DNA from: Candidatus Saccharimonadales bacterium
GTDB lineage: Bacteria; Patescibacteriota; Saccharimonadia; Saccharimonadales; Saccharimonadaceae
DNA length: 64,000 nucleotides
Reading direction: 5' to 3'
Assembly (NCBI GenBank): GCA_035697325.1
Contig: DASSDB010000004.1
Location: forward strand, 186,001 to 250,000
Shown piece after piece: positions 8,457 through 15,910 of the stretch. The notes beneath the pieces are model-generated. The model ran no database searches. It was not told the DNA's origin and was given only the letters and a program-made list of their open reading frames with translations. The first letter of the stretch is position 1. Each line of letters begins with the position of its first letter. The position numbers were made by a program, and so were the translations under genes.

Positions 8457-9096
8457 CTTCTTCGATTCCATTATAGAATAGTTTGCTGTTAAAAAGGCGC
8501 TTTCTATCCATGCGTAGGGCGTGCATAATCCTTGCCGCCATTTCTTCGCTAATATACTCAACCCCCCTTGAACCATACAGCTTTTGCACTTGTTCGATAA
8601 TCTGCGCCTCCGGCATTGTTTCTCCTCGCTCCCAATATCCTGCATGAATTTCAATCAGCGCCCTGACATGAACCGCAAGAGGAGGTGTATCTGGAATAAA
8701 ATAGATACTTGTAAAATCTGGACATGTGTCGTGCGTCTCTGTGAATAGTTCAATCCGACGGCGATATTTATCATTTCCAAGCTCCCCGGGGTCACTTATT
8801 GTATCGAAAGACGGCACACGCCCGCTTTTTGTCAGCACATACTCTTCGCCAAACAACTCGCCAATAGAAGTGTCCCCGCCAAAACGATACGGATTATCGT
8901 TAAAATATTCTATATCGCTCACATAGGTGTCACTGAGTAATGCGGGCCTTTCTTTGCGAAGCACAGCTTCAATATCATCCCATGTGGCACTCTCCGTCAA
9001 GCGGATTCCCAGGCCGCCTAACGTTTTAGCGACGGTCTCTCTGTGAACGTCATCCAGTACCTCGCCGAGTGCAAGGCGATTTTCAAAACTTCTCAT
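8446..9096 (-). CDS. Conserved hypothetical protein
   Basis: The protein has 216 residues from the ATG at 9096; longer starts at 9114 and 9162 overlap the gltX promoter. It is mixed alpha/beta and acidic, with YFNDNPYRFGGDTSIGELFG in the middle and a C-terminal helical segment. No family motif is recognised. It is divergent from gltX and overlaps the tail of the preceding membrane protein by 11 bp. Codon use resembles the housekeeping neighbours, so I take it as a native gene of unknown role. Confidence 0.6.
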   Translation of the reverse strand: MRSFENRLALGEVLDDVHRETVAKTLGGLGIRLTESATWDDIEAVLRKERPALLSDTYVSDIEYFNDNPYRFGGDTSIGELFGEEYVLTKSGRVPSFDTISDPGELGNDKYRRRIELFTETHDTCPDFTSIYFIPDTPPLAVHVRALIEIHAGYWERGETMPEAQIIEQVQKLYGSRGVEYISEEMAARIMHALRMDRKRLFNSKLFYNGIEEVTY

Positions 9097-9157
9097 AATT
9101 GTTCTTTTTACCATAAAACTTACCCTGTGCCAATATCCAGACATCCCGTGCCTGTGG

Positions 9158-9163
9158 TACAAT
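9158..9163 (+). promoter_or_regulatory. -10 box of gltX; leaderless start
   Basis: TACAAT lies seven bases before the gltX ATG at 9171. The expected transcription start would be at or next to the A of the start codon, and there is no Shine-Dalgarno sequence. This is one of several leaderless-type starts in the window. Confidence 0.6.
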
Positions 9164-9170
9164 AACCCCT

Positions 9171-10604
9171 ATGAATACCGTTCGCACTCGATTCGCTCCA
9201 AGCCCCACTGGCTTTCTCCATGTTGGTAATATCCGCACCGGACTTTTTGCCTGGCTTGTTGCCCGACACTTCGATGGCACTTTTATTTTGCGCCTTGAGG
9301 ATACGGATAAAAAACGAGAGGTAGAGGGGAGTGCCGATCATCTCCTTGAATGCCTGAAGGTTCTTGGTATCCAATACGACGAAGGTATTGGTATTGGTGG
9401 CCCCTACGGCCCCTACAAACAAAGTGAGCGGCTTGATATTTATAAAGCGTGGGCACAAAAACTCATCGACAGCGGCCGTGCCTATGCCGACCCATACACA
9501 CCCGAGGAGCTCCAAGCTTTCCGCGAGCAAGCTAAGAGTGAGAAGCGTGCCTTTTTATATCGTCATCACCGGCCAGAAAACCCACCAACGTGGGATGGTA
9601 CGACACCGCTCCGTTTTAAATCGGACCCAAAAAACTATTCGTGGCACGATGAAGTTATGGGTGATCTTTCTACGGGTCCCGAAGTTATCGATGATATCAT
9701 TCTCATTAAGTCGGATGGGTATCCAACCTACAACTTCGCGCATATCGTTGACGATGCCGAGATGAAAGTAAGTCACATCATTCGCGGACAAGAGTTTATT
9801 GCCAGTCAGCCGAATTACCTCAATATCTACGAGGCTCTTGGGCTGATACCACCGATTTTTGCCACTATGCCGCATATCTTAGCAGCTACCGGCGGTAAAA
9901 AGCTGGGCAAGCGCGATGGCGCCAAGGATGTGCTCGATTACATCCGAGATGGCATCCTTCCTGAAGCACTGCTTAATTTCATCGCGAGTCTCGGCTGGAA
10001 TGACGGCACAGAGCAGGAAGTATTTTCTGTTGAAGAATTGATAGAGAAGTTCACACTCGACCGTGTACAGCGCAGCGGAGCCCGCTTTGACGAACAGCGC
10101 CTCCTTTGGCTCAACGGCCAGTGGATTCGTCGGATCTCACTCGACGATCTTTCAAAGCGAGCCAAACAGTTCTGGCCAGAAAGTGCGCAAAAAGCAACTG
10201 ATGAAAAACGCCTCCAAGTACTAGGGCTTGTTCAAGACCGACTTAAAACACTGACCGACTTGCCCCTCCTCACACGCTACTTCTTTGAAGAACCTGGCGT
10301 TGATCTTTCGCTTATCGAAACGAACAAGCAACTCAAAAAACTCGACAAATCTGAAATATCGTCACTCCTTATTCAAGCCAAAACCGCGTATGAAGCTGCG
10401 GGTTTTGAAAGCGCAGATTCGATCCAGGATACACTCAATCAGCTGCTAGAAGTAACCGGCCAAAAGCCTGGTATTCTCTTCGGTCTTATCCGCCTGGCGG
10501 TGTCGTGGGCACCGTTTAGCCCCGCACTCAACGACACACTTTTCGTCCTCGGTAAAGATACTGTTCTTCAAAGGCTTAATACATCACTCGAAGTTTTCCA
10601 ATAG
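9171..10604 (+). CDS. gltX: Glutamyl-tRNA synthetase
   Basis: The 477-aa protein is a class I aminoacyl-tRNA synthetase. The HIGH-type signature is PSPTGFLHVGN at residues 10-20, and the KMSKS-type loop is KLGKRDGA near residue 244. The Glu-specific middle (FKSDPKNYSWHDEVMGD, GYPTYNFAHIVDDAEM) and an alpha-helical anticodon-binding C-terminal region are present. It charges tRNA-Glu. In lineages without glutaminyl-tRNA synthetase it also mischarges tRNA-Gln for GatCAB, which cannot be judged here. A tRNA-Glu(CTC) lies further along the window. Confidence 0.96.
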   Translation: MNTVRTRFAPSPTGFLHVGNIRTGLFAWLVARHFDGTFILRLEDTDKKREVEGSADHLLECLKVLGIQYDEGIGIGGPYGPYKQSERLDIYKAWAQKLIDSGRAYADPYTPEELQAFREQAKSEKRAFLYRHHRPENPPTWDGTTPLRFKSDPKNYSWHDEVMGDLSTGPEVIDDIILIKSDGYPTYNFAHIVDDAEMKVSHIIRGQEFIASQPNYLNIYEALGLIPPIFATMPHILAATGGKKLGKRDGAKDVLDYIRDGILPEALLNFIASLGWNDGTEQEVFSVEELIEKFTLDRVQRSGARFDEQRLLWLNGQWIRRISLDDLSKRAKQFWPESAQKATDEKRLQVLGLVQDRLKTLTDLPLLTRYFFEEPGVDLSLIETNKQLKKLDKSEISSLLIQAKTAYEAAGFESADSIQDTLNQLLEVTGQKPGILFGLIRLAVSWAPFSPALNDTLFVLGKDTVLQRLNTSLEVFQ

Positions 10605-10607
10605 CCC

Positions 10608-10961
10608 ATGGAGCCTCCAGAAATTCAAACCGGCAACGCGGCAAATGGCCTGAAAGGGTGGTTTATAGGAGGCAGTATCCCTGAAAGTTTCGGCCTAAGG
10701 CACACTTTTGATGTTGAATTAAAATGGAGTATCCACAAAGCCGGTGAAGAGCGGCCCGATTGGGTGACAAAAGAAGCCCGAACTACTGTTGCAATTCTTA
10801 TTTCTGGCAAATACGAGGTTATATTTCGGGAGCAATCATCAATCCTCTCCAAACAAGGAGACTATGTCATGTGGGGGAAGAGTTGCGATCATAGAGGCAG
10901 AGCTCTTGAAGATTCGATCATTCTAACCGTGCGTTGGCCATCTATTCCGCGCTCCACTTAA
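10608..10961 (+). CDS. Small cupin-like protein
   Basis: The 117-aa protein is almost entirely predicted beta strand with a VELKWSIHKAGEER turn, a T-x-A-I-L-I-S-G-K-Y core and a GDYVMWGKSCDH strand, resembling a single-domain cupin with a possible histidine ligand. The ATG lies three bases after the gltX stop, so it is probably translated from the gltX message. The promoter of the next gene (TATAAT at 10975-10980) lies just beyond its end. Function unknown. Confidence 0.6.
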   Translation: MEPPEIQTGNAANGLKGWFIGGSIPESFGLRHTFDVELKWSIHKAGEERPDWVTKEARTTVAILISGKYEVIFREQSSILSKQGDYVMWGKSCDHRGRALEDSIILTVRWPSIPRST

Positions 10962-10974
10962 AATATTCATCTGC

Positions 10975-10980
10975 TATAAT
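10975..10980 (+). promoter_or_regulatory. -10 box of the DUF3048 - kinase - regulator operon
   Basis: A perfect TATAAT ends ten bases before the ATG at 10991. No Shine-Dalgarno sequence lies between them, so the message would be leaderless or have a leader of only a few bases. Confidence 0.6.
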
Positions 10981-10990
10981 AACCTTAAGC

Positions 10991-12085
10991 ATGAACGATG
11001 GATTCGCAAAACCAACATTTTTTAGGCGGCTTAGGAATTGGGTGAGTACCCACCGTACGCGGACCATCGTCTTTCTTGGCATCATTCTTATTGCGGCAGC
11101 CGGGGTGACGGCGTATGCGCTTTTATCGCAAAATAGTCCGGCGTTAGAGTCGCTTCACCTTCAAGCCAAGCCCAAGCCAGCTCCACCCGCACCTGTATTT
11201 TACTCGCCACTTACCGGTGTAAAAGTGCCGGATGAGGCCAGCACAAAGCAGGCTGTAACGGCGATCATGATCGAAAACAGCCCCGATGCCCGGCCACAAT
11301 CGGGCCTTAAACAAGCGGGAGTCGTCTACGAAGCGATTGCGGAAGGTGGTATCACGCGGTTCCTAACACTTCACCAAGAAGATAAGCCTCAAGTCATCGG
11401 CCCCGTCCGCAGTCTTCGCATGTACTATGTAGATTGGCTGGCACCGTACAATGCAAGCGTTGCCCACGTAGGAGGCAGCGCAGCCGCACTTGCTGAAATA
11501 CGAAACGGAAAATACCGGGATATCGATCAGTTTTTCAATGGCGGCAGTTACTGGCGCGCGACCGACCGATATGCTCCGCACAACGTCTATACCAGCTTTG
11601 CCAAACTCGATGCGCTTAACGCCGCCAAAGGCTACACTAGCTCCACTTTCACAGGCTTTCCAAGGGCAGACGGTAAACCAGCAGCCAAGCCTACAGCGAG
11701 CGTCGTGACTATCAACTTCAGTGGCGCACTTTACAACACAGCATATGGCTATGACCCTGGAACAAACTCGTACTATCGCTCTGTTGGTGGAAAGCAGCAT
11801 ATGGACCGCGAAGAGGGACAGATTCATCCAAGTGTCGTCATTGCTATGAAGGTAAATATGCACAAAGTATTTGAAGATGGCTACCGCGAAGATATCAATG
11901 CCAATAGCACCGGTCAGGCTAACCTCTTCCAAAATGGCACAATGCAAGAAGTGACGTGGTCAAAGCCGTCACGTGAAAGCCAAATCACCTTCAAAGATGA
12001 AAACGGTAAAGAGGTACCCTTGGTGCGCGGACAAACCTGGATTACCGCCGTGCCAAATGGAACGGGGAGCGTTTCATGGCAGTAA
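10991..12085 (+). CDS. YerB/DUF3048-family envelope protein
   Basis: The protein has 364 residues from the ATG at 10991, chosen because it follows a TATAAT box. One membrane helix lies near residues 26-46. The external part has the DUF3048 pattern: YSPLTGVKVPDE, AIMIENSPDARPQSGLKQA, VVYEAIAEGGITRF, IGPVRSLRMYY and AHVGGSAAAL. YerB-type proteins are surface lipoproteins or membrane proteins of unknown biochemical activity in Firmicutes and CPR bacteria. It overlaps the downstream histidine kinase by ten bases, so a link to envelope sensing is plausible. Confidence 0.85.
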   Translation: MNDGFAKPTFFRRLRNWVSTHRTRTIVFLGIILIAAAGVTAYALLSQNSPALESLHLQAKPKPAPPAPVFYSPLTGVKVPDEASTKQAVTAIMIENSPDARPQSGLKQAGVVYEAIAEGGITRFLTLHQEDKPQVIGPVRSLRMYYVDWLAPYNASVAHVGGSAAALAEIRNGKYRDIDQFFNGGSYWRATDRYAPHNVYTSFAKLDALNAAKGYTSSTFTGFPRADGKPAAKPTASVVTINFSGALYNTAYGYDPGTNSYYRSVGGKQHMDREEGQIHPSVVIAMKVNMHKVFEDGYREDINANSTGQANLFQNGTMQEVTWSKPSRESQITFKDENGKEVPLVRGQTWITAVPNGTGSVSWQ

Positions 12086-13635
12086 AGCAAACCCCTCCAC
12101 AGCTGGTAAAAAACTACTGGCCTCGCTACCGCAGGCAGGCTATTGCTATCACCATTTTGATGCAAATTGCCGCAACACTCGCTATTGGATGCGCACTTCT
12201 GGCAACCGGCGCTACGCAACCGACGGTTCCTTTTTGGATCATGCTACTTGCCGTTATTTTTACATCAATCGGCGTTAATATTCTTCTTGTTAATCAGCTG
12301 CTCACGCCTTTGAAGGACCTTACGAGCGCACTCACGCATATCTCGGGCGAGCCCAGCACCATTACACCACCAAATCCAAACGCAAGCCACTTTGAGCGAG
12401 ACGGTTTTAAACCATTGCTTCAGCTTATTTACGAGCTGGCCGCCGACAAAAAGACCGAAACCGAACAGAAAGAAAGCCAAGCTGAAACGGCTTCAAAAGA
12501 GCAATCGGTCTCAGAAATTGCTACAGCATTCGAGAATACCGCCGCCGGATTTATTATCATGAAAGCATCTGGCGACATTCTGTATGCCAATAAGAATGCG
12601 CCCGTCCATACTGATCACGAAAATACAAAAAAGATTGATCTTATATTCGACGATTCGCCCAGCCTTACCGAATGGCTGAAGGATTGTGAAGAGCATGCCG
12701 TTCATGCCGAGCAAACATGGGAACGAGTTCCTAGCCAAATCATTGGGGAAGAAGACCGCAAAATCTATGATCTTGTCGCTTCATATGATAAAGGAAGTTC
12801 AGCAGAAGTTGTCATTACGCTTTTTGATCGCACAGCTGACTATCAGCCCGAAGATGATAGCCTTGATTTTATTGCTTTTGCAGCCCACGAATTGCGCGGG
12901 CCAATTACTGTTATTCGGGGCTACCTTGACGTGCTTGAAGATGAGCTCACTGATAAGATTGACGCTGAGCAGGGAGAACTTTTCAAAAGGCTTGTCGTTT
13001 CGGCCAATCGTCTTAGCAGTTATGTTAATAATATTCTTAATGCTTCGCGCTACGACCGGCGCCACCTTAAAGTGCACTTGCGCGAAAATAACCTATCCGA
13101 TATTTATGACACGATCAGCGACGACATGAATCTTCGCGCATCGTCGCAAAACAGACTTTTGGCCGTGCACTTTCCCAAAGATCTCCCCACGATCGCTGCC
13201 GATAAAGCAAGTATTAGCGAAGTTATTTCTAATCTTATCGACAATGCTGTCAAGTACAGCAATGAAGGGGGAGCGGTAAATGTGACCGCCGTGGTGGACG
13301 GCGACTTTGTGAAAGTATCTGTAGAAGACCACGGTATCGGCATGCCCGGAAGCGTCATTAGTAATTTGTTTCACAAATTTTACCGCTCGCATCGTTCCCG
13401 CGAAACGGTCGCGGGTACAGGCATCGGCCTATATATATGTAAAGCGATCGTTGAATCACATGGTGGTAAAATAGAGGTACGAAGCACCGAAGGCGAGGGG
13501 TCGGTATTTGAATTTACTATACCGATATACAGTACCGTTGCAGATAAACTCACCGCCAATAACAACAGCAACGAGGGATTGATTGAACATAGCGAAAGCG
13601 GGTGGATAAAAAACCACGCGATGTACAGGGGATAA
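12076..13635 (+). CDS. Membrane sensor histidine kinase (PAS, HisKA, HATPase)
   Basis: The 519-aa protein has two N-terminal membrane helices (about 17-40 and 48-70), a HAMP-like linker, a PAS-like segment near 150-240, a HisKA domain with the phosphoacceptor H271 in AAHELRGP, and a HATPase_c domain with NLIDNAVKYS (N box), EDHGIGMP (G1) and GTGIGLYICK (G2). It would autophosphorylate and pass phosphate to the adjacent single-domain receiver. There is almost no extracytoplasmic loop, so it probably senses a membrane or cytoplasmic signal. It overlaps the DUF3048 gene and is followed two bases later by the regulator. Confidence 0.92.
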   Translation: MAVKQTPPQLVKNYWPRYRRQAIAITILMQIAATLAIGCALLATGATQPTVPFWIMLLAVIFTSIGVNILLVNQLLTPLKDLTSALTHISGEPSTITPPNPNASHFERDGFKPLLQLIYELAADKKTETEQKESQAETASKEQSVSEIATAFENTAAGFIIMKASGDILYANKNAPVHTDHENTKKIDLIFDDSPSLTEWLKDCEEHAVHAEQTWERVPSQIIGEEDRKIYDLVASYDKGSSAEVVITLFDRTADYQPEDDSLDFIAFAAHELRGPITVIRGYLDVLEDELTDKIDAEQGELFKRLVVSANRLSSYVNNILNASRYDRRHLKVHLRENNLSDIYDTISDDMNLRASSQNRLLAVHFPKDLPTIAADKASISEVISNLIDNAVKYSNEGGAVNVTAVVDGDFVKVSVEDHGIGMPGSVISNLFHKFYRSHRSRETVAGTGIGLYICKAIVESHGGKIEVRSTEGEGSVFEFTIPIYSTVADKLTANNNSNEGLIEHSESGWIKNHAMYRG

Positions 13636-13637
13636 AA

Positions 13638-14033
13638 ATGGCTATAAAGACAATATTATGCATTGAAGACGACCGTTTTATCGGAGAGATGTATGTCCGT
13701 AGCCTTAAAAAAGCCGGTTACGACGTTGATTGGATGGTTGACGGCAACGATGGCCTGGTAGCTGCCCGTAATAAAACATATGATCTTATTCTGCTTGATA
13801 TCATGCTCCCCGAACGACGTGGTGGCGAAATTTTGGCCGCTTTGCGAGGCGAAAAAGGCGATCTTATTCCTAAAACAAAGGTAATCGTTATGACCAACTT
13901 TGAGCAAGACGATGAGTCACGTCAGGCTATGCAACATAATGTTGACGCATATCTTATAAAGGCAGAGATTACCCCAAAGAAGCTCTTGGGCGTTATTGAA
14001 AAACTCGCAACAGCACCCTCTCAAGTAGCATAG
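13638..14033 (+). CDS. Single-domain response regulator (CheY-like receiver)
   Basis: From the ATG at 13638 this is a 131-aa receiver with the acidic pair D11/D12, phosphoacceptor D54 in LLDIMLP, T86 and K108. No output domain follows, so it must act by protein contact or by phosphorelay. I chose this start because the longer open frame overlaps the kinase gene without receiver sequence. It sits directly behind the cognate kinase. Confidence 0.9.
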   Translation: MAIKTILCIEDDRFIGEMYVRSLKKAGYDVDWMVDGNDGLVAARNKTYDLILLDIMLPERRGGEILAALRGEKGDLIPKTKVIVMTNFEQDDESRQAMQHNVDAYLIKAEITPKKLLGVIEKLATAPSQVA

Positions 14034-14058
14034 ATTTGATACTTAGTCATATTTGTGA

Positions 14059-14064
14059 TATAAT
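14059..14064 (+). promoter_or_regulatory. -10 box of the 14128 unit, with 5' hairpin at 14084-14105
   Basis: TATAAT at 14059-14064 lies 63 bases upstream of the TTG start. The leader contains a 7-bp stem, CGTGCGG pairing with CCGCACG, about 13 bases after the expected transcript start, followed by AAGGGA as Shine-Dalgarno. Confidence 0.6.
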
Positions 14065-14127
14065 TAACTTAAGCTTCGTTCGCCGTGCGGACAAGCAACC
14101 GCACGTCACAATTGAAGGGAATCGCTG

Positions 14128-14673
14128 TTGCGAACCATACTTTTGTTTCTTCGCCAGTACTGGCTCAAACTTGCCGGAGGGCTGGCCGTTCTTGCGCTTA
14201 CCGCGGCAACGGCATACTACGTCGTTCAGGCGTTCGGCCCATCACCTGTGCCGCGGGCTATTCAGGCCCAGCAGGTGAGCACTGGCGCCTCTCCCGAAGG
14301 GTACATGACTCTCAGGGAGACACTACCGGCGCAAGTGATCATCGACCCGCAGACCTGCGCAGCGAGTATCGCGGGCGTCACAGCCACGAAGAAGGGAGTA
14401 ATCTGCTTCGTGAGCATCGATCTTCACACATACCCGCTCGTCAGAGGAAGTGTCGGATTCTGCCAGGATCTCGACACTACTTCTCCCGAGAATAGCGCGC
14501 AGAAGTTCGTTCTGGCCTTCAAGGGCAAGGAATCACTCATCCTGGGACTATACACCAAAGCACCCGAAGTGCTGCCCGGGCTCGCGGACGACACTCCGCC
14601 TGTTAGCGTTTCAGGCATCGATGACTCGTACGGAGGCGTCGACTGTACCTCGCTGCCCGCCGATCCCAACTGA
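14128..14673 (+). CDS. Membrane-anchored protein of unknown function (TTG start)
   Basis: The 181-aa protein starts at TTG 14128, seven bases after AAGGGA. A membrane helix spans about residues 15-33, and the external domain contains four cysteines (TCAAS, VICFV, GFCQD, VDCTS) that could form two disulfides. It has its own promoter and a terminator pair, and its codons are clearly richer in G/C than those of the preceding operon. No family is recognised. The single-gene unit structure is shared with many orphans in this window. Confidence 0.68.
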   Translation: MRTILLFLRQYWLKLAGGLAVLALTAATAYYVVQAFGPSPVPRAIQAQQVSTGASPEGYMTLRETLPAQVIIDPQTCAASIAGVTATKKGVICFVSIDLHTYPLVRGSVGFCQDLDTTSPENSAQKFVLAFKGKESLILGLYTKAPEVLPGLADDTPPVSVSGIDDSYGGVDCTSLPADPN

Positions 14674-14685
14674 CGTGCGTGGGGT

Positions 14686-14761
14686 AACCTTGGCTCTCTG
14701 CGAAAGCAATGAGCCAAGGTTGCCGTAGCACTCCGCAACCACCAAGTGTGGTCTTTTTTTA
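14686..14761 (+). terminator. Tandem hairpins ending the 14128 unit
   Basis: An 11-bp stem (14686-14696 with 14711-14721) is followed by a 5-bp stem (14738-14742 with 14748-14752) and seven T residues at 14754-14760, a standard intrinsic terminator. Confidence 0.8.
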
Positions 14762-14832
14762 ACTTGTCATAGCCCAATTCTCTCGCTACAGTAGTGAAGT
14801 CACTCTTTACATATCCTACCGGAAGGATGAAA

Positions 14833-15405
14833 GTGCGTACCGAACGCCGGGACTACCTCCCTGTCGTCAGACAGATTTATCCGCGCAACCCGCCCCAGGG
14901 CTTACCTTCGCTCGTGTATGTCGTCCAAACACTGGAGAACGGCTACTTCACCAGCCGTCAAAAGGAGCTTCTCAAGACGAAGCTTCAGGAAAAAATGGGG
15001 ACAGAGCACATCAGCGTCAGGGGAAACGGCAACGAAGTCACTGTTGCATCGGCGCCCTACGATTCGATCGACGGACGCTTCGTGCTCTTGGATGCGCTTC
15101 ATGAAATCACAAATCCCCAGGCACCATTCAGTGCACTCGGGACTCTGCTTTCCAGCTCCTTTAACGTCACCAACTACGTGCTGGGGTTGCAAATCCTGGG
15201 AACACACAGCGACGCCTCGCTTGCCCGTATCCAACAAGTGCTGAATGGAGTTACTGGCATTGAAAGCGTGCTGCGTGAACCCGATTACCCCAACGTTTTT
15301 AACATCTCGGTAAACGACGACTGGAGGCAAGCTAACACGAAGCTTCTTCGTGATCTTTTCAGTTACGGATTTGGAGCGAGCCTCCACGTAAATCAGCGAC
15401 AGTAA
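14833..15405 (+). CDS. Hypothetical protein of repeated ferredoxin-like halves
   Basis: I chose the GTG at 14833, six bases after GGAAGG, giving 190 residues; the ATG at 14827 abuts the same GGAAGG. The protein is alpha/beta with two segments of similar layout (an SRQKELLKTKLQEKMG helix and an SLARIQQVLNGVTGIESV helix, each followed by strand motifs), suggesting a duplicated alpha-beta sandwich. No membrane helix and no catalytic motif are visible. It is a monocistronic unit closed by a perfect hairpin. Confidence 0.6.
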   Translation: MRTERRDYLPVVRQIYPRNPPQGLPSLVYVVQTLENGYFTSRQKELLKTKLQEKMGTEHISVRGNGNEVTVASAPYDSIDGRFVLLDALHEITNPQAPFSALGTLLSSSFNVTNYVLGLQILGTHSDASLARIQQVLNGVTGIESVLREPDYPNVFNISVNDDWRQANTKLLRDLFSYGFGASLHVNQRQ

Positions 15406-15412
15406 AGAGTGG

Positions 15413-15450
15413 CCCGTGGCGCAAGAGATGGTGTTTTCTTGCGCCACGGG
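15413..15450 (+). terminator. Perfect 13-bp inverted repeat after the 14833 gene
   Basis: Positions 15413-15425 pair with 15438-15450. The tail is only TTATCTT, so it is weak as a classical intrinsic terminator. Confidence 0.65.
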
Positions 15451-15463
15451 TTATCTTAATTGG

Positions 15464-15492
15464 TATACTAAAAAGACGCCCTCAACCGGGCG
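15464..15492 (+). promoter_or_regulatory. -10 box and 5'-terminal hairpin of the 15516 unit
   Basis: TATACT lies at 15464-15469. The expected transcript start is near 15476, and a CGCCC/GGGCG stem at 15477-15492 begins at that point, so the RNA would start with a hairpin. GTAAGGAG and a GTG start follow. Confidence 0.55.
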
Positions 15493-15515
15493 CATTTGTT
15501 GTAAGGAGTGAAGAA

Positions 15516-15767
15516 GTGTCGGGTTTTAGCCACGGGTTCCGCCGTGATACACCCAAGTCGTTCATGACCATCGAGGAAGGGAAGCAGGCCATCTTAGACG
15601 CCTGTAAGAAGGGTGCATCATACCAGGGATTTGATGCGCTCCTCACGGCAGTCAACGACGTGAGAGGAGGAAAGCGTCTGTCGAGGCAGGATGCTCATGC
15701 AGCACTCAGCTCGCTTCGCGGCGATGGTCTGATCTCACCAACGAATTCCAACATCCACTCTCTGTAA
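15516..15767 (+). CDS. Small orphan protein (GTG start)
   Basis: The 83-aa protein starts at GTG 15516, seven bases after AAGGAG. It is predicted mostly helical, with an ALSSLRGDGLI segment near the end that resembles the recognition part of a small winged helix, so DNA binding is possible but not shown. It has its own promoter and a perfect 16-bp inverted repeat after the stop. No family recognised. Confidence 0.6.
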   Translation: MSGFSHGFRRDTPKSFMTIEEGKQAILDACKKGASYQGFDALLTAVNDVRGGKRLSRQDAHAALSSLRGDGLISPTNSNIHSL

Positions 15768-15770
15768 CAA

Positions 15771-15815
15771 ATGTACCTCGGAGGCCTCCCTAAGGACGGG
15801 GCCTCCGAGGTACAT
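15771..15815 (+). terminator. Perfect 16-bp inverted repeat after the 15516 gene
   Basis: Positions 15771-15786 pair with 15800-15815 without mismatch, followed by ATTTC. It could work in both directions. Confidence 0.65.
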
Positions 15816-15849
15816 ATTTCGACTAATCTAAAATTACTTTTATGAAAAC

Positions 15850-15899
15850 AGGGTAGACCCTTACGCGCCCAGTTTAAGAGCTTCGTAAGGGTCTACCCT
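15850..15899 (-). terminator. Perfect 16-bp inverted repeat ending the Gfo/Idh/MocA unit
   Basis: Positions 15850-15865 pair with 15884-15899. On the minus strand the stem is followed by GTTTTCAT, after the oxidoreductase stop at 15911. Confidence 0.65.
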
Positions 15900-15910
15900 T
15901 GGTACAGGCA

